DNA of 64,000 bases from Phytopythium helicoides (lineage: Eukaryota; Oomycota; Peronosporomycetes; Pythiales; Pythiaceae), in assembly GCA_024867545.1 (NCBI GenBank), contig JANFNE010000017.1, forward strand, positions 25,001 through 89,000. Reading direction: 5' to 3'. The notes under the pieces were generated by a model. That model saw nothing but the letters and a program-made list of their open reading frames with translations. It did not search any database and was not told where the DNA came from. Positions 1-13,744 of the stretch are shown here, in pieces; positions within the stretch are counted from its first letter, which is position 1; every line of letters begins with the position of its first letter. A program made the position numbers and the translations under genes.

Positions 1-115
1 TATGAGGATGGTAATGTGTGATTCGGAGGCGTCTCGATGCGTAGAATACGTTGGTGTGGTTGTTTTTGTGTTTTGCGGGCGCGTTGGTGTTTGAGTGAGT
101 TTGTTCGAAATTCGT

Positions 116-188
116 GACCGCGTGGCGCAATGGATAGCGCATCTGACTTCTAATCAGGGGGTTGTGGGTTCGAGTCCCATCGTGGTCG
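116..188 (+). tRNA. tRNA-Arg(TCT), array copy 1
   Basis: The 73-nt cloverleaf folds fully: a 7-bp acceptor stem (GACCGCG with CGTGGTC, one G-T pair), a 4-bp D stem (GCGC/GCGC), a 5-bp anticodon stem around loop CTTCTAA with anticodon TCT (reads AGA), a 5-nt variable loop, a T stem GTGGG/CCCAT with loop TTCGAGT, and discriminator G. The internal Pol III promoter is intact: A box TGGCGCAATGG and B box GGTTCGAGTCC. There is no intron. Copies 2-27 look the same base for base. The first TTTT after the gene is at 363-366. This unit is 1209 bp, with a TTTC tract at 498-712 (215 bp, the longest, broken by one TATC at about 601) and a TG tract at 1108-1185 (78 bp). Confidence 0.97.
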
Positions 189-506
189 GTTTGTTCTGGC
201 GGGCGGACAAATCGCACTGGTCACACACACCATACTCGCACTTGCACATGCACTCGCTCGCTCGGCGTCATGTTGGGAGGACGATGTTGGTGTGTATGTG
301 ATTTCTCTCGCTGGCGACGTCATTGGTGGTGTTGATGTGTGTTGCTGCTGCTTTCCTCATCCTTTTCGCGGTGTTCCTTCTTTTCTTCTTTTCTTCTTTC
401 TTTTTGTTTGTTATTCATGATGTTTGTGCTTGTGGTTTGTTGATGTGGTTTTTCAAATGTTTGTTGCTTTGGGCTGTGGTTTTTGCATTCTCTGTTCTTT
501 TTTTTT

Positions 507-710
<204 letters not shown>

Positions 711-1106
711 TCACCTTCTCTGTTCAACTTGGTTGTTAAGTAATTGTTTTGGTATTCGTTTGTGCTTTTTGGCAATTGGTGTTTGCTGCACTTTATTGTT
801 GCACTGCACACCTGCATGCGTTTGTTTGTTTTTCGTTGGTGATTCCGCGTGGTTTTTGTTTGTTTGTTTGTTTGTTTGTTTGTTTGTGTTGTTGGTATGG
901 TAATATATGGTGATGATGCCGTGTGATGTGTTTGATGTGAGATGTTGAGGGCGTGGTTTGTGTCATCGTGGGATGAGTTGTTTGTGTATATGTGGGTTTG
1001 CTGTTTTGTTGATAGTTGGCGGTTTGTAGGGTTTGTAGCGAACAGAAGGAATGACAGAGAATGAAAGATAGGAAAGGGATGTGGTGGATGTTGGGAGGAA
1101 GCGGGA

Positions 1107-1188
<82 letters not shown>

Positions 1189-1324
1189 TTGATGCGGTTC
1201 CATTGGTCGTATGAGGATGGTAATGTGTGATTCGGAGGCGTCTCGATGCGTAGAATACGTTGGTGTGGTTGTTTTTGTGTTTTGCGGGCGCGTTGGTGTT
1301 TGAGTGAGTTTGTTCGAAATTCGT

Positions 1325-1397
1325 GACCGCGTGGCGCAATGGATAGCGCATCTGACTTCTAATCAGGGGGTTGTGGGTTCGAGTCCCATCGTGGTCG
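1325..1397 (+). tRNA. tRNA-Arg(TCT), array copy 2
   Basis: Unit of 1157 bp. The TTTC tract is at 1707-1849 (143 bp) and contains a T-rich interruption near 1796-1805. The TG tract at 2245-2342 (98 bp) is the longest in the window. Confidence 0.96.
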
Positions 1398-1704
1398 GTT
1401 TGTTCTGGCGGGCGGACAAATCGCACTGGTCACACACACCATACTCGCACTTGCACATGCACTCGCTCGCTCGGCGTCATGTTGGGAGGACGATGTTGGT
1501 GTGTATGTGATTTCTCTCGCTGGCGACGTCATTGGTGGTGTTGATGTGTGTTGCTGCTGCTTTCCTCATCCTTTTCGCGGTGTTCCTTCTTTTCTTCTTT
1601 TCTTCTTTCTTTTTGTTTGTTATTCATGATGTTTGTGCTTGTGGTTTGTTGATGTGGTTTTTCAAATGTTTGTTGCTTTGGGCTGTGGTTTTTGCATTCT
1701 CTGT

Positions 1705-1796
<92 letters not shown>

Positions 1797-1803
1797 TTTT
1801 TTT

Positions 1804-1847
<44 letters not shown>

Positions 1848-2243
1848 TCACCTTCTCTGTTCAACTTGGTTGTTAAGTAATTGTTTTGGTATTCGTTTGT
1901 GCTTTTTGGCAATTGGTGTTTGCTGCACTTTATTGTTGCACTGCACACCTGCATGCGTTTGTTTGTTTTTCGTTGGTGATTCCGCGTGGTTTTTGTTTGT
2001 TTGTTTGTTTGTTTGTTTGTTTGTGTTGTTGGTATGGTAATATATGGTGATGATGCCGTGTGATGTGTTTGATGTGAGATGTTGAGGGCGTGGTTTGTGT
2101 CATCGTGGGATGAGTTGTTTGTGTATATGTGGGTTTGCTGTTTTGTTGATAGTTGGCGGTTTGTAGGGTTTGTAGCGAACAGAAGGAATGACAGAGAATG
2201 AAAGATAGGAAAGGGATGTGGTGGATGTTGGGAGGAAGCGGGA

Positions 2244-2345
<102 letters not shown>

Positions 2346-2481
2346 TTGATGCGGTTCCATTGGTCGTATGAGGATGGTAATGTGTGATTCGGAGGCGTCT
2401 CGATGCGTAGAATACGTTGGTGTGGTTGTTTTTGTGTTTTGCGGGCGCGTTGGTGTTTGAGTGAGTTTGTTCGAAATTCGT

Positions 2482-2554
2482 GACCGCGTGGCGCAATGGA
2501 TAGCGCATCTGACTTCTAATCAGGGGGTTGTGGGTTCGAGTCCCATCGTGGTCG
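2482..2554 (+). tRNA. tRNA-Arg(TCT), array copy 3
   Basis: Unit of 1212 bp, the longest in the window. TTTC tract 2864-3071 (208 bp); TG tract 3467-3554 (88 bp). Confidence 0.96.
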
Positions 2555-2869
2555 GTTTGTTCTGGCGGGCGGACAAATCGCACTGGTCACACACACCATA
2601 CTCGCACTTGCACATGCACTCGCTCGCTCGGCGTCATGTTGGGAGGACGATGTTGGTGTGTATGTGATTTCTCTCGCTGGCGACGTCATTGGTGGTGTTG
2701 ATGTGTGTTGCTGCTGCTTTCCTCATCCTTTTCGCGGTGTTCCTTCTTTTCTTCTTTTCTTCTTTCTTTTTGTTTGTTATTCATGATGTTTGTGCTTGTG
2801 GTTTGTTGATGTGGTTTTTCAAATGTTTGTTGCTTTGGGCTGTGGTTTTTGCATTCTCTGTTCTTTTTT

Positions 2870-3069
<200 letters not shown>

Positions 3070-3465
3070 TCACCTTCTCTGTTCAACTTGGTTGTTAAGT
3101 AATTGTTTTGGTATTCGTTTGTGCTTTTTGGCAATTGGTGTTTGCTGCACTTTATTGTTGCACTGCACACCTGCATGCGTTTGTTTGTTTTTCGTTGGTG
3201 ATTCCGCGTGGTTTTTGTTTGTTTGTTTGTTTGTTTGTTTGTTTGTGTTGTTGGTATGGTAATATATGGTGATGATGCCGTGTGATGTGTTTGATGTGAG
3301 ATGTTGAGGGCGTGGTTTGTGTCATCGTGGGATGAGTTGTTTGTGTATATGTGGGTTTGCTGTTTTGTTGATAGTTGGCGGTTTGTAGGGTTTGTAGCGA
3401 ACAGAAGGAATGACAGAGAATGAAAGATAGGAAAGGGATGTGGTGGATGTTGGGAGGAAGCGGGA

Positions 3466-3557
<92 letters not shown>

Positions 3558-3693
3558 TTGATGCGGTTCCATTGGTCGTATGAGGATGGTAATGTGTGAT
3601 TCGGAGGCGTCTCGATGCGTAGAATACGTTGGTGTGGTTGTTTTTGTGTTTTGCGGGCGCGTTGGTGTTTGAGTGAGTTTGTTCGAAATTCGT

Positions 3694-3766
3694 GACCGCG
3701 TGGCGCAATGGATAGCGCATCTGACTTCTAATCAGGGGGTTGTGGGTTCGAGTCCCATCGTGGTCG
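3694..3766 (+). tRNA. tRNA-Arg(TCT), array copy 4
   Basis: Unit of 1093 bp. TTTC tract 4076-4174 (99 bp); TG tract 4570-4647 (78 bp). Confidence 0.96.
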
Positions 3767-4080
3767 GTTTGTTCTGGCGGGCGGACAAATCGCACTGGTC
3801 ACACACACCATACTCGCACTTGCACATGCACTCGCTCGCTCGGCGTCATGTTGGGAGGACGATGTTGGTGTGTATGTGATTTCTCTCGCTGGCGACGTCA
3901 TTGGTGGTGTTGATGTGTGTTGCTGCTGCTTTCCTCATCCTTTTCGCGGTGTTCCTTCTTTTCTTCTTTTCTTCTTTCTTTTTGTTTGTTATTCATGATG
4001 TTTGTGCTTGTGGTTTGTTGATGTGGTTTTTCAAATGTTTGTTGCTTTGGGCTGTGGTTTTTGCATTCTCTGTTCTTTTT

Positions 4081-4172
<92 letters not shown>

Positions 4173-4568
4173 TCACCTTCTCTGTTCAACTTGGTTGTTA
4201 AGTAATTGTTTTGGTATTCGTTTGTGCTTTTTGGCAATTGGTGTTTGCTGCACTTTATTGTTGCACTGCACACCTGCATGCGTTTGTTTGTTTTTCGTTG
4301 GTGATTCCGCGTGGTTTTTGTTTGTTTGTTTGTTTGTTTGTTTGTTTGTGTTGTTGGTATGGTAATATATGGTGATGATGCCGTGTGATGTGTTTGATGT
4401 GAGATGTTGAGGGCGTGGTTTGTGTCATCGTGGGATGAGTTGTTTGTGTATATGTGGGTTTGCTGTTTTGTTGATAGTTGGCGGTTTGTAGGGTTTGTAG
4501 CGAACAGAAGGAATGACAGAGAATGAAAGATAGGAAAGGGATGTGGTGGATGTTGGGAGGAAGCGGGA

Positions 4569-4650
<82 letters not shown>

Positions 4651-4786
4651 TTGATGCGGTTCCATTGGTCGTATGAGGATGGTAATGTGTGATTCGGAGG
4701 CGTCTCGATGCGTAGAATACGTTGGTGTGGTTGTTTTTGTGTTTTGCGGGCGCGTTGGTGTTTGAGTGAGTTTGTTCGAAATTCGT

Positions 4787-4859
4787 GACCGCGTGGCGCA
4801 ATGGATAGCGCATCTGACTTCTAATCAGGGGGTTGTGGGTTCGAGTCCCATCGTGGTCG
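4787..4859 (+). tRNA. tRNA-Arg(TCT), array copy 5
   Basis: Unit of 1130 bp. TTTC tract 5169-5308 (140 bp) with one TATC near 5213; TG tract 5704-5777 (74 bp). It carries the spacer variant GTGATTTGTG (usual GTGGTTTGTG) near 5550, shared with units 9 and 10. Confidence 0.96.
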
Positions 4860-5174
4860 GTTTGTTCTGGCGGGCGGACAAATCGCACTGGTCACACACA
4901 CCATACTCGCACTTGCACATGCACTCGCTCGCTCGGCGTCATGTTGGGAGGACGATGTTGGTGTGTATGTGATTTCTCTCGCTGGCGACGTCATTGGTGG
5001 TGTTGATGTGTGTTGCTGCTGCTTTCCTCATCCTTTTCGCGGTGTTCCTTCTTTTCTTCTTTTCTTCTTTCTTTTTGTTTGTTATTCATGATGTTTGTGC
5101 TTGTGGTTTGTTGATGTGGTTTTTCAAATGTTTGTTGCTTTGGGCTGTGGTTTTTGCATTCTCTGTTCTTTTTT

Positions 5175-5306
<132 letters not shown>

Positions 5307-5702
5307 TCACCTTCTCTGTTCAACTTGGTTGTTAAGTAATTGTTTTGGTATTCGTTTGTGCTTTTTGGCAATTGGTGTTTGCTGCACTTTATTGTTGCAC
5401 TGCACACCTGCATGCGTTTGTTTGTTTTTCGTTGGTGATTCCGCGTGGTTTTTGTTTGTTTGTTTGTTTGTTTGTTTGTTTGTGTTGTTGGTATGGTAAT
5501 ATATGGTGATGATGCCGTGTGATGTGTTTGATGTGAGATGTTGAGGGCGTGATTTGTGTCATCGTGGGATGAGTTGTTTGTGTATATGTGGGTTTGCTGT
5601 TTTGTTGATAGTTGGCGGTTTGTAGGGTTTGTAGCGAACAGAAGGAATGACAGAGAATGAAAGATAGGAAAGGGATGTGGTGGATGTTGGGAGGAAGCGG
5701 GA

Positions 5703-5780
<78 letters not shown>

Positions 5781-5916
5781 TTGATGCGGTTCCATTGGTC
5801 GTATGAGGATGGTAATGTGTGATTCGGAGGCGTCTCGATGCGTAGAATACGTTGGTGTGGTTGTTTTTGTGTTTTGCGGGCGCGTTGGTGTTTGAGTGAG
5901 TTTGTTCGAAATTCGT

Positions 5917-5989
5917 GACCGCGTGGCGCAATGGATAGCGCATCTGACTTCTAATCAGGGGGTTGTGGGTTCGAGTCCCATCGTGGTCG
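5917..5989 (+). tRNA. tRNA-Arg(TCT), array copy 6
   Basis: Unit of 1034 bp. TTTC tract 6299-6390 (92 bp); TG tract 6786-6811 (26 bp). It has a private change CATCATCGG (usual CATCGTGGG) near 6643 and the GGCTTCTCG variant near 6865 that recurs in units 11 and 12. Confidence 0.96.
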
Positions 5990-6296
5990 GTTTGTTCTGG
6001 CGGGCGGACAAATCGCACTGGTCACACACACCATACTCGCACTTGCACATGCACTCGCTCGCTCGGCGTCATGTTGGGAGGACGATGTTGGTGTGTATGT
6101 GATTTCTCTCGCTGGCGACGTCATTGGTGGTGTTGATGTGTGTTGCTGCTGCTTTCCTCATCCTTTTCGCGGTGTTCCTTCTTTTCTTCTTTTCTTCTTT
6201 CTTTTTGTTTGTTATTCATGATGTTTGTGCTTGTGGTTTGTTGATGTGGTTTTTCAAATGTTTGTTGCTTTGGGCTGTGGTTTTTGCATTCTCTGT

Positions 6297-6388
<92 letters not shown>

Positions 6389-6950
6389 TCACCTTCTCTG
6401 TTCAACTTGGTTGTTAAGTAATTGTTTTGGTATTCGTTTGTGCTTTTTGGCAATTGGTGTTTGCTGCACTTTATTGTTGCACTGCACACCTGCATGCGTT
6501 TGTTTGTTTTTCGTTGGTGATTCCGCGTGGTTTTTGTTTGTTTGTTTGTTTGTTTGTTTGTTTGTGTTGTTGGTATGGTAATATATGGTGATGATGCCGT
6601 GTGATGTGTTTGATGTGAGATGTTGAGGGCGTGGTTTGTGTCATCATCGGATGAGTTGTTTGTGTATATGTGGGTTTGCTGTTTTGTTGATAGTTGGCGG
6701 TTTGTAGGGTTTGTAGCGAACAGAAGGAATGACAGAGAATGAAAGATAGGAAAGGGATGTGGTGGATGTTGGGAGGAAGCGGGAATGTGTGTGTGTGTGT
6801 GTGTGTGTGTGCGTTTGATGCGGTTCCATTGGTCGTATGAGGATGGTAATGTGTGATTCGGAGGCTTCTCGATGCGTAGAATACGTTGGTGTGGTTGTTT
6901 TTGTGTTTTGCGGGCGCGTTGGTGTTTGAGTGAGTTTGTTCGAAATTCGT

Positions 6951-7023
6951 GACCGCGTGGCGCAATGGATAGCGCATCTGACTTCTAATCAGGGGGTTGT
7001 GGGTTCGAGTCCCATCGTGGTCG
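6951..7023 (+). tRNA. tRNA-Arg(TCT), array copy 7
   Basis: Unit of 1088 bp. TTTC tract 7333-7464 (132 bp); TG tract 7860-7899 (40 bp). The next unit has the same length in every tract. Confidence 0.96.
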
Positions 7024-7338
7024 GTTTGTTCTGGCGGGCGGACAAATCGCACTGGTCACACACACCATACTCGCACTTGCACATGCACTCGCTCGCTCGG
7101 CGTCATGTTGGGAGGACGATGTTGGTGTGTATGTGATTTCTCTCGCTGGCGACGTCATTGGTGGTGTTGATGTGTGTTGCTGCTGCTTTCCTCATCCTTT
7201 TCGCGGTGTTCCTTCTTTTCTTCTTTTCTTCTTTCTTTTTGTTTGTTATTCATGATGTTTGTGCTTGTGGTTTGTTGATGTGGTTTTTCAAATGTTTGTT
7301 GCTTTGGGCTGTGGTTTTTGCATTCTCTGTTCTTTTTT

Positions 7339-7462
<124 letters not shown>

Positions 7463-7858
7463 TCACCTTCTCTGTTCAACTTGGTTGTTAAGTAATTGTT
7501 TTGGTATTCGTTTGTGCTTTTTGGCAATTGGTGTTTGCTGCACTTTATTGTTGCACTGCACACCTGCATGCGTTTGTTTGTTTTTCGTTGGTGATTCCGC
7601 GTGGTTTTTGTTTGTTTGTTTGTTTGTTTGTTTGTTTGTGTTGTTGGTATGGTAATATATGGTGATGATGCCGTGTGATGTGTTTGATGTGAGATGTTGA
7701 GGGCGTGGTTTGTGTCATCGTGGGATGAGTTGTTTGTGTATATGTGGGTTTGCTGTTTTGTTGATAGTTGGCGGTTTGTAGGGTTTGTAGCGAACAGAAG
7801 GAATGACAGAGAATGAAAGATAGGAAAGGGATGTGGTGGATGTTGGGAGGAAGCGGGA

Positions 7859-7902
<44 letters not shown>

Positions 7903-8038
7903 TTGATGCGGTTCCATTGGTCGTATGAGGATGGTAATGTGTGATTCGGAGGCGTCTCGATGCGTAGAATACGTTGGTGTGGTTGTTTTTGTGTTTTGCG
8001 GGCGCGTTGGTGTTTGAGTGAGTTTGTTCGAAATTCGT

Positions 8039-8111
8039 GACCGCGTGGCGCAATGGATAGCGCATCTGACTTCTAATCAGGGGGTTGTGGGTTCGAGTCC
8101 CATCGTGGTCG
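8039..8111 (+). tRNA. tRNA-Arg(TCT), array copy 8
   Basis: Unit of 1088 bp, apparently an exact duplicate of unit 7. TTTC tract 8421-8552 (132 bp); TG tract 8948-8987 (40 bp). Confidence 0.96.
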
Positions 8112-8426
8112 GTTTGTTCTGGCGGGCGGACAAATCGCACTGGTCACACACACCATACTCGCACTTGCACATGCACTCGCTCGCTCGGCGTCATGTTGGG
8201 AGGACGATGTTGGTGTGTATGTGATTTCTCTCGCTGGCGACGTCATTGGTGGTGTTGATGTGTGTTGCTGCTGCTTTCCTCATCCTTTTCGCGGTGTTCC
8301 TTCTTTTCTTCTTTTCTTCTTTCTTTTTGTTTGTTATTCATGATGTTTGTGCTTGTGGTTTGTTGATGTGGTTTTTCAAATGTTTGTTGCTTTGGGCTGT
8401 GGTTTTTGCATTCTCTGTTCTTTTTT

Positions 8427-8550
<124 letters not shown>

Positions 8551-8946
8551 TCACCTTCTCTGTTCAACTTGGTTGTTAAGTAATTGTTTTGGTATTCGTT
8601 TGTGCTTTTTGGCAATTGGTGTTTGCTGCACTTTATTGTTGCACTGCACACCTGCATGCGTTTGTTTGTTTTTCGTTGGTGATTCCGCGTGGTTTTTGTT
8701 TGTTTGTTTGTTTGTTTGTTTGTTTGTGTTGTTGGTATGGTAATATATGGTGATGATGCCGTGTGATGTGTTTGATGTGAGATGTTGAGGGCGTGGTTTG
8801 TGTCATCGTGGGATGAGTTGTTTGTGTATATGTGGGTTTGCTGTTTTGTTGATAGTTGGCGGTTTGTAGGGTTTGTAGCGAACAGAAGGAATGACAGAGA
8901 ATGAAAGATAGGAAAGGGATGTGGTGGATGTTGGGAGGAAGCGGGA

Positions 8947-8990
<44 letters not shown>

Positions 8991-9126
8991 TTGATGCGGT
9001 TCCATTGGTCGTATGAGGATGGTAATGTGTGATTCGGAGGCGTCTCGATGCGTAGAATACGTTGGTGTGGTTGTTTTTGTGTTTTGCGGGCGCGTTGGTG
9101 TTTGAGTGAGTTTGTTCGAAATTCGT

Positions 9127-9199
9127 GACCGCGTGGCGCAATGGATAGCGCATCTGACTTCTAATCAGGGGGTTGTGGGTTCGAGTCCCATCGTGGTCG
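9127..9199 (+). tRNA. tRNA-Arg(TCT), array copy 9
   Basis: Unit of 1112 bp. TTTC tract 9509-9624 (116 bp); TG tract 10020-10099 (80 bp). GTGATTTGTG variant near 9868. Confidence 0.96.
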
Positions 9200-9506
9200 G
9201 TTTGTTCTGGCGGGCGGACAAATCGCACTGGTCACACACACCATACTCGCACTTGCACATGCACTCGCTCGCTCGGCGTCATGTTGGGAGGACGATGTTG
9301 GTGTGTATGTGATTTCTCTCGCTGGCGACGTCATTGGTGGTGTTGATGTGTGTTGCTGCTGCTTTCCTCATCCTTTTCGCGGTGTTCCTTCTTTTCTTCT
9401 TTTCTTCTTTCTTTTTGTTTGTTATTCATGATGTTTGTGCTTGTGGTTTGTTGATGTGGTTTTTCAAATGTTTGTTGCTTTGGGCTGTGGTTTTTGCATT
9501 CTCTGT

Positions 9507-9622
<116 letters not shown>

Positions 9623-10018
9623 TCACCTTCTCTGTTCAACTTGGTTGTTAAGTAATTGTTTTGGTATTCGTTTGTGCTTTTTGGCAATTGGTGTTTGCTG
9701 CACTTTATTGTTGCACTGCACACCTGCATGCGTTTGTTTGTTTTTCGTTGGTGATTCCGCGTGGTTTTTGTTTGTTTGTTTGTTTGTTTGTTTGTTTGTG
9801 TTGTTGGTATGGTAATATATGGTGATGATGCCGTGTGATGTGTTTGATGTGAGATGTTGAGGGCGTGATTTGTGTCATCGTGGGATGAGTTGTTTGTGTA
9901 TATGTGGGTTTGCTGTTTTGTTGATAGTTGGCGGTTTGTAGGGTTTGTAGCGAACAGAAGGAATGACAGAGAATGAAAGATAGGAAAGGGATGTGGTGGA
10001 TGTTGGGAGGAAGCGGGA

Positions 10019-10102
<84 letters not shown>

Positions 10103-10238
10103 TTGATGCGGTTCCATTGGTCGTATGAGGATGGTAATGTGTGATTCGGAGGCGTCTCGATGCGTAGAATACGTTGGTGTGGTTGTTTTTGTGTTTTGCG
10201 GGCGCGTTGGTGTTTGAGTGAGTTTGTTCGAAATTCGT

Positions 10239-10311
10239 GACCGCGTGGCGCAATGGATAGCGCATCTGACTTCTAATCAGGGGGTTGTGGGTTCGAGTCC
10301 CATCGTGGTCG
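10239..10311 (+). tRNA. tRNA-Arg(TCT), array copy 10
   Basis: Unit of 1062 bp. TTTC tract 10621-10716 (96 bp); TG tract 11112-11161 (50 bp). GTGATTTGTG variant near 10960. Confidence 0.96.
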
Positions 10312-10626
10312 GTTTGTTCTGGCGGGCGGACAAATCGCACTGGTCACACACACCATACTCGCACTTGCACATGCACTCGCTCGCTCGGCGTCATGTTGGG
10401 AGGACGATGTTGGTGTGTATGTGATTTCTCTCGCTGGCGACGTCATTGGTGGTGTTGATGTGTGTTGCTGCTGCTTTCCTCATCCTTTTCGCGGTGTTCC
10501 TTCTTTTCTTCTTTTCTTCTTTCTTTTTGTTTGTTATTCATGATGTTTGTGCTTGTGGTTTGTTGATGTGGTTTTTCAAATGTTTGTTGCTTTGGGCTGT
10601 GGTTTTTGCATTCTCTGTTCTTTTTT

Positions 10627-10714
<88 letters not shown>

Positions 10715-11110
10715 TCACCTTCTCTGTTCAACTTGGTTGTTAAGTAATTGTTTTGGTATTCGTTTGTGCTTTTTGGCAATTGGTGTTTGCTGCACTTTAT
10801 TGTTGCACTGCACACCTGCATGCGTTTGTTTGTTTTTCGTTGGTGATTCCGCGTGGTTTTTGTTTGTTTGTTTGTTTGTTTGTTTGTTTGTGTTGTTGGT
10901 ATGGTAATATATGGTGATGATGCCGTGTGATGTGTTTGATGTGAGATGTTGAGGGCGTGATTTGTGTCATCGTGGGATGAGTTGTTTGTGTATATGTGGG
11001 TTTGCTGTTTTGTTGATAGTTGGCGGTTTGTAGGGTTTGTAGCGAACAGAAGGAATGACAGAGAATGAAAGATAGGAAAGGGATGTGGTGGATGTTGGGA
11101 GGAAGCGGGA

Positions 11111-11164
<54 letters not shown>

Positions 11165-11300
11165 TTGATGCGGTTCCATTGGTCGTATGAGGATGGTAAT
11201 GTGTGATTCGGAGGCGTCTCGATGCGTAGAATACGTTGGTGTGGTTGTTTTTGTGTTTTGCGGGCGCGTTGGTGTTTGAGTGAGTTTGTTCGAAATTCGT

Positions 11301-11373
11301 GACCGCGTGGCGCAATGGATAGCGCATCTGACTTCTAATCAGGGGGTTGTGGGTTCGAGTCCCATCGTGGTCG
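11301..11373 (+). tRNA. tRNA-Arg(TCT), array copy 11
   Basis: Unit of 1014 bp. TTTC tract 11683-11734 (52 bp); TG tract 12126-12175 (50 bp). The TTTG run has six repeats instead of seven, as only unit 19 also has. GGCTTCTCG variant near 12227. Confidence 0.96.
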
Positions 11374-11680
11374 GTTTGTTCTGGCGGGCGGACAAATCGC
11401 ACTGGTCACACACACCATACTCGCACTTGCACATGCACTCGCTCGCTCGGCGTCATGTTGGGAGGACGATGTTGGTGTGTATGTGATTTCTCTCGCTGGC
11501 GACGTCATTGGTGGTGTTGATGTGTGTTGCTGCTGCTTTCCTCATCCTTTTCGCGGTGTTCCTTCTTTTCTTCTTTTCTTCTTTCTTTTTGTTTGTTATT
11601 CATGATGTTTGTGCTTGTGGTTTGTTGATGTGGTTTTTCAAATGTTTGTTGCTTTGGGCTGTGGTTTTTGCATTCTCTGT

Positions 11681-11732
<52 letters not shown>

Positions 11733-12124
11733 TCACCTTCTCTGTTCAACTTGGTTGTTAAGTAATTGTTTTGGTATTCGTTTGTGCTTTTTGGCAATTG
11801 GTGTTTGCTGCACTTTATTGTTGCACTGCACACCTGCATGCGTTTGTTTGTTTTTCGTTGGTGATTCCGCGTGGTTTTTGTTTGTTTGTTTGTTTGTTTG
11901 TTTGTGTTGTTGGTATGGTAATATATGGTGATGATGCCGTGTGATGTGTTTGATGTGAGATGTTGAGGGCGTGGTTTGTGTCATCGTGGGATGAGTTGTT
12001 TGTGTATATGTGGGTTTGCTGTTTTGTTGATAGTTGGCGGTTTGTAGGGTTTGTAGCGAACAGAAGGAATGACAGAGAATGAAAGATAGGAAAGGGATGT
12101 GGTGGATGTTGGGAGGAAGCGGGA

Positions 12125-12178
<54 letters not shown>

Positions 12179-12314
12179 TTGATGCGGTTCCATTGGTCGT
12201 ATGAGGATGGTAATGTGTGATTCGGAGGCTTCTCGATGCGTAGAATACGTTGGTGTGGTTGTTTTTGTGTTTTGCGGGCGCGTTGGTGTTTGAGTGAGTT
12301 TGTTCGAAATTCGT

Positions 12315-12387
12315 GACCGCGTGGCGCAATGGATAGCGCATCTGACTTCTAATCAGGGGGTTGTGGGTTCGAGTCCCATCGTGGTCG
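12315..12387 (+). tRNA. tRNA-Arg(TCT), array copy 12
   Basis: Unit of 1002 bp. TTTC tract 12697-12736 (40 bp); TG tract 13132-13177 (46 bp). First of seven units (12-18) with TTTGGGTTG after the TTTG run where other units have TTTGTGTTG. GGCTTCTCG variant near 13229. Confidence 0.96.
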
Positions 12388-12694
12388 GTTTGTTCTGGCG
12401 GGCGGACAAATCGCACTGGTCACACACACCATACTCGCACTTGCACATGCACTCGCTCGCTCGGCGTCATGTTGGGAGGACGATGTTGGTGTGTATGTGA
12501 TTTCTCTCGCTGGCGACGTCATTGGTGGTGTTGATGTGTGTTGCTGCTGCTTTCCTCATCCTTTTCGCGGTGTTCCTTCTTTTCTTCTTTTCTTCTTTCT
12601 TTTTGTTTGTTATTCATGATGTTTGTGCTTGTGGTTTGTTGATGTGGTTTTTCAAATGTTTGTTGCTTTGGGCTGTGGTTTTTGCATTCTCTGT

Positions 12695-12734
<40 letters not shown>

Positions 12735-13130
12735 TCACCTTCTCTGTTCAACTTGGTTGTTAAGTAATTGTTTTGGTATTCGTTTGTGCTTTTTGGCAAT
12801 TGGTGTTTGCTGCACTTTATTGTTGCACTGCACACCTGCATGCGTTTGTTTGTTTTTCGTTGGTGATTCCGCGTGGTTTTTGTTTGTTTGTTTGTTTGTT
12901 TGTTTGTTTGGGTTGTTGGTATGGTAATATATGGTGATGATGCCGTGTGATGTGTTTGATGTGAGATGTTGAGGGCGTGGTTTGTGTCATCGTGGGATGA
13001 GTTGTTTGTGTATATGTGGGTTTGCTGTTTTGTTGATAGTTGGCGGTTTGTAGGGTTTGTAGCGAACAGAAGGAATGACAGAGAATGAAAGATAGGAAAG
13101 GGATGTGGTGGATGTTGGGAGGAAGCGGGA

Positions 13131-13180
<50 letters not shown>

Positions 13181-13316
13181 TTGATGCGGTTCCATTGGTC
13201 GTATGAGGATGGTAATGTGTGATTCGGAGGCTTCTCGATGCGTAGAATACGTTGGTGTGGTTGTTTTTGTGTTTTGCGGGCGCGTTGGTGTTTGAGTGAG
13301 TTTGTTCGAAATTCGT

Positions 13317-13389
13317 GACCGCGTGGCGCAATGGATAGCGCATCTGACTTCTAATCAGGGGGTTGTGGGTTCGAGTCCCATCGTGGTCG
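13317..13389 (+). tRNA. tRNA-Arg(TCT), array copy 13
   Basis: Unit of 990 bp. TTTC tract 13699-13746 (48 bp); TG tract 14142-14167 (26 bp). TTTGGGTTG variant present. Confidence 0.96.
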
Positions 13390-13696
13390 GTTTGTTCTGG
13401 CGGGCGGACAAATCGCACTGGTCACACACACCATACTCGCACTTGCACATGCACTCGCTCGCTCGGCGTCATGTTGGGAGGACGATGTTGGTGTGTATGT
13501 GATTTCTCTCGCTGGCGACGTCATTGGTGGTGTTGATGTGTGTTGCTGCTGCTTTCCTCATCCTTTTCGCGGTGTTCCTTCTTTTCTTCTTTTCTTCTTT
13601 CTTTTTGTTTGTTATTCATGATGTTTGTGCTTGTGGTTTGTTGATGTGGTTTTTCAAATGTTTGTTGCTTTGGGCTGTGGTTTTTGCATTCTCTGT

Positions 13697-13744
<48 letters not shown>

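Noticed and set aside
95..301. Conserved 68-residue frame repeated in every unit
   Set aside because: It overlaps the tRNA exactly and starts from GTG; its conservation is that of the tRNA and its flank.
905..990. Possible C/D snoRNA in the spacer (GTGATGATG resembles a C box)
   Set aside because: No D box (CTGA) at a suitable distance and no terminal stem.
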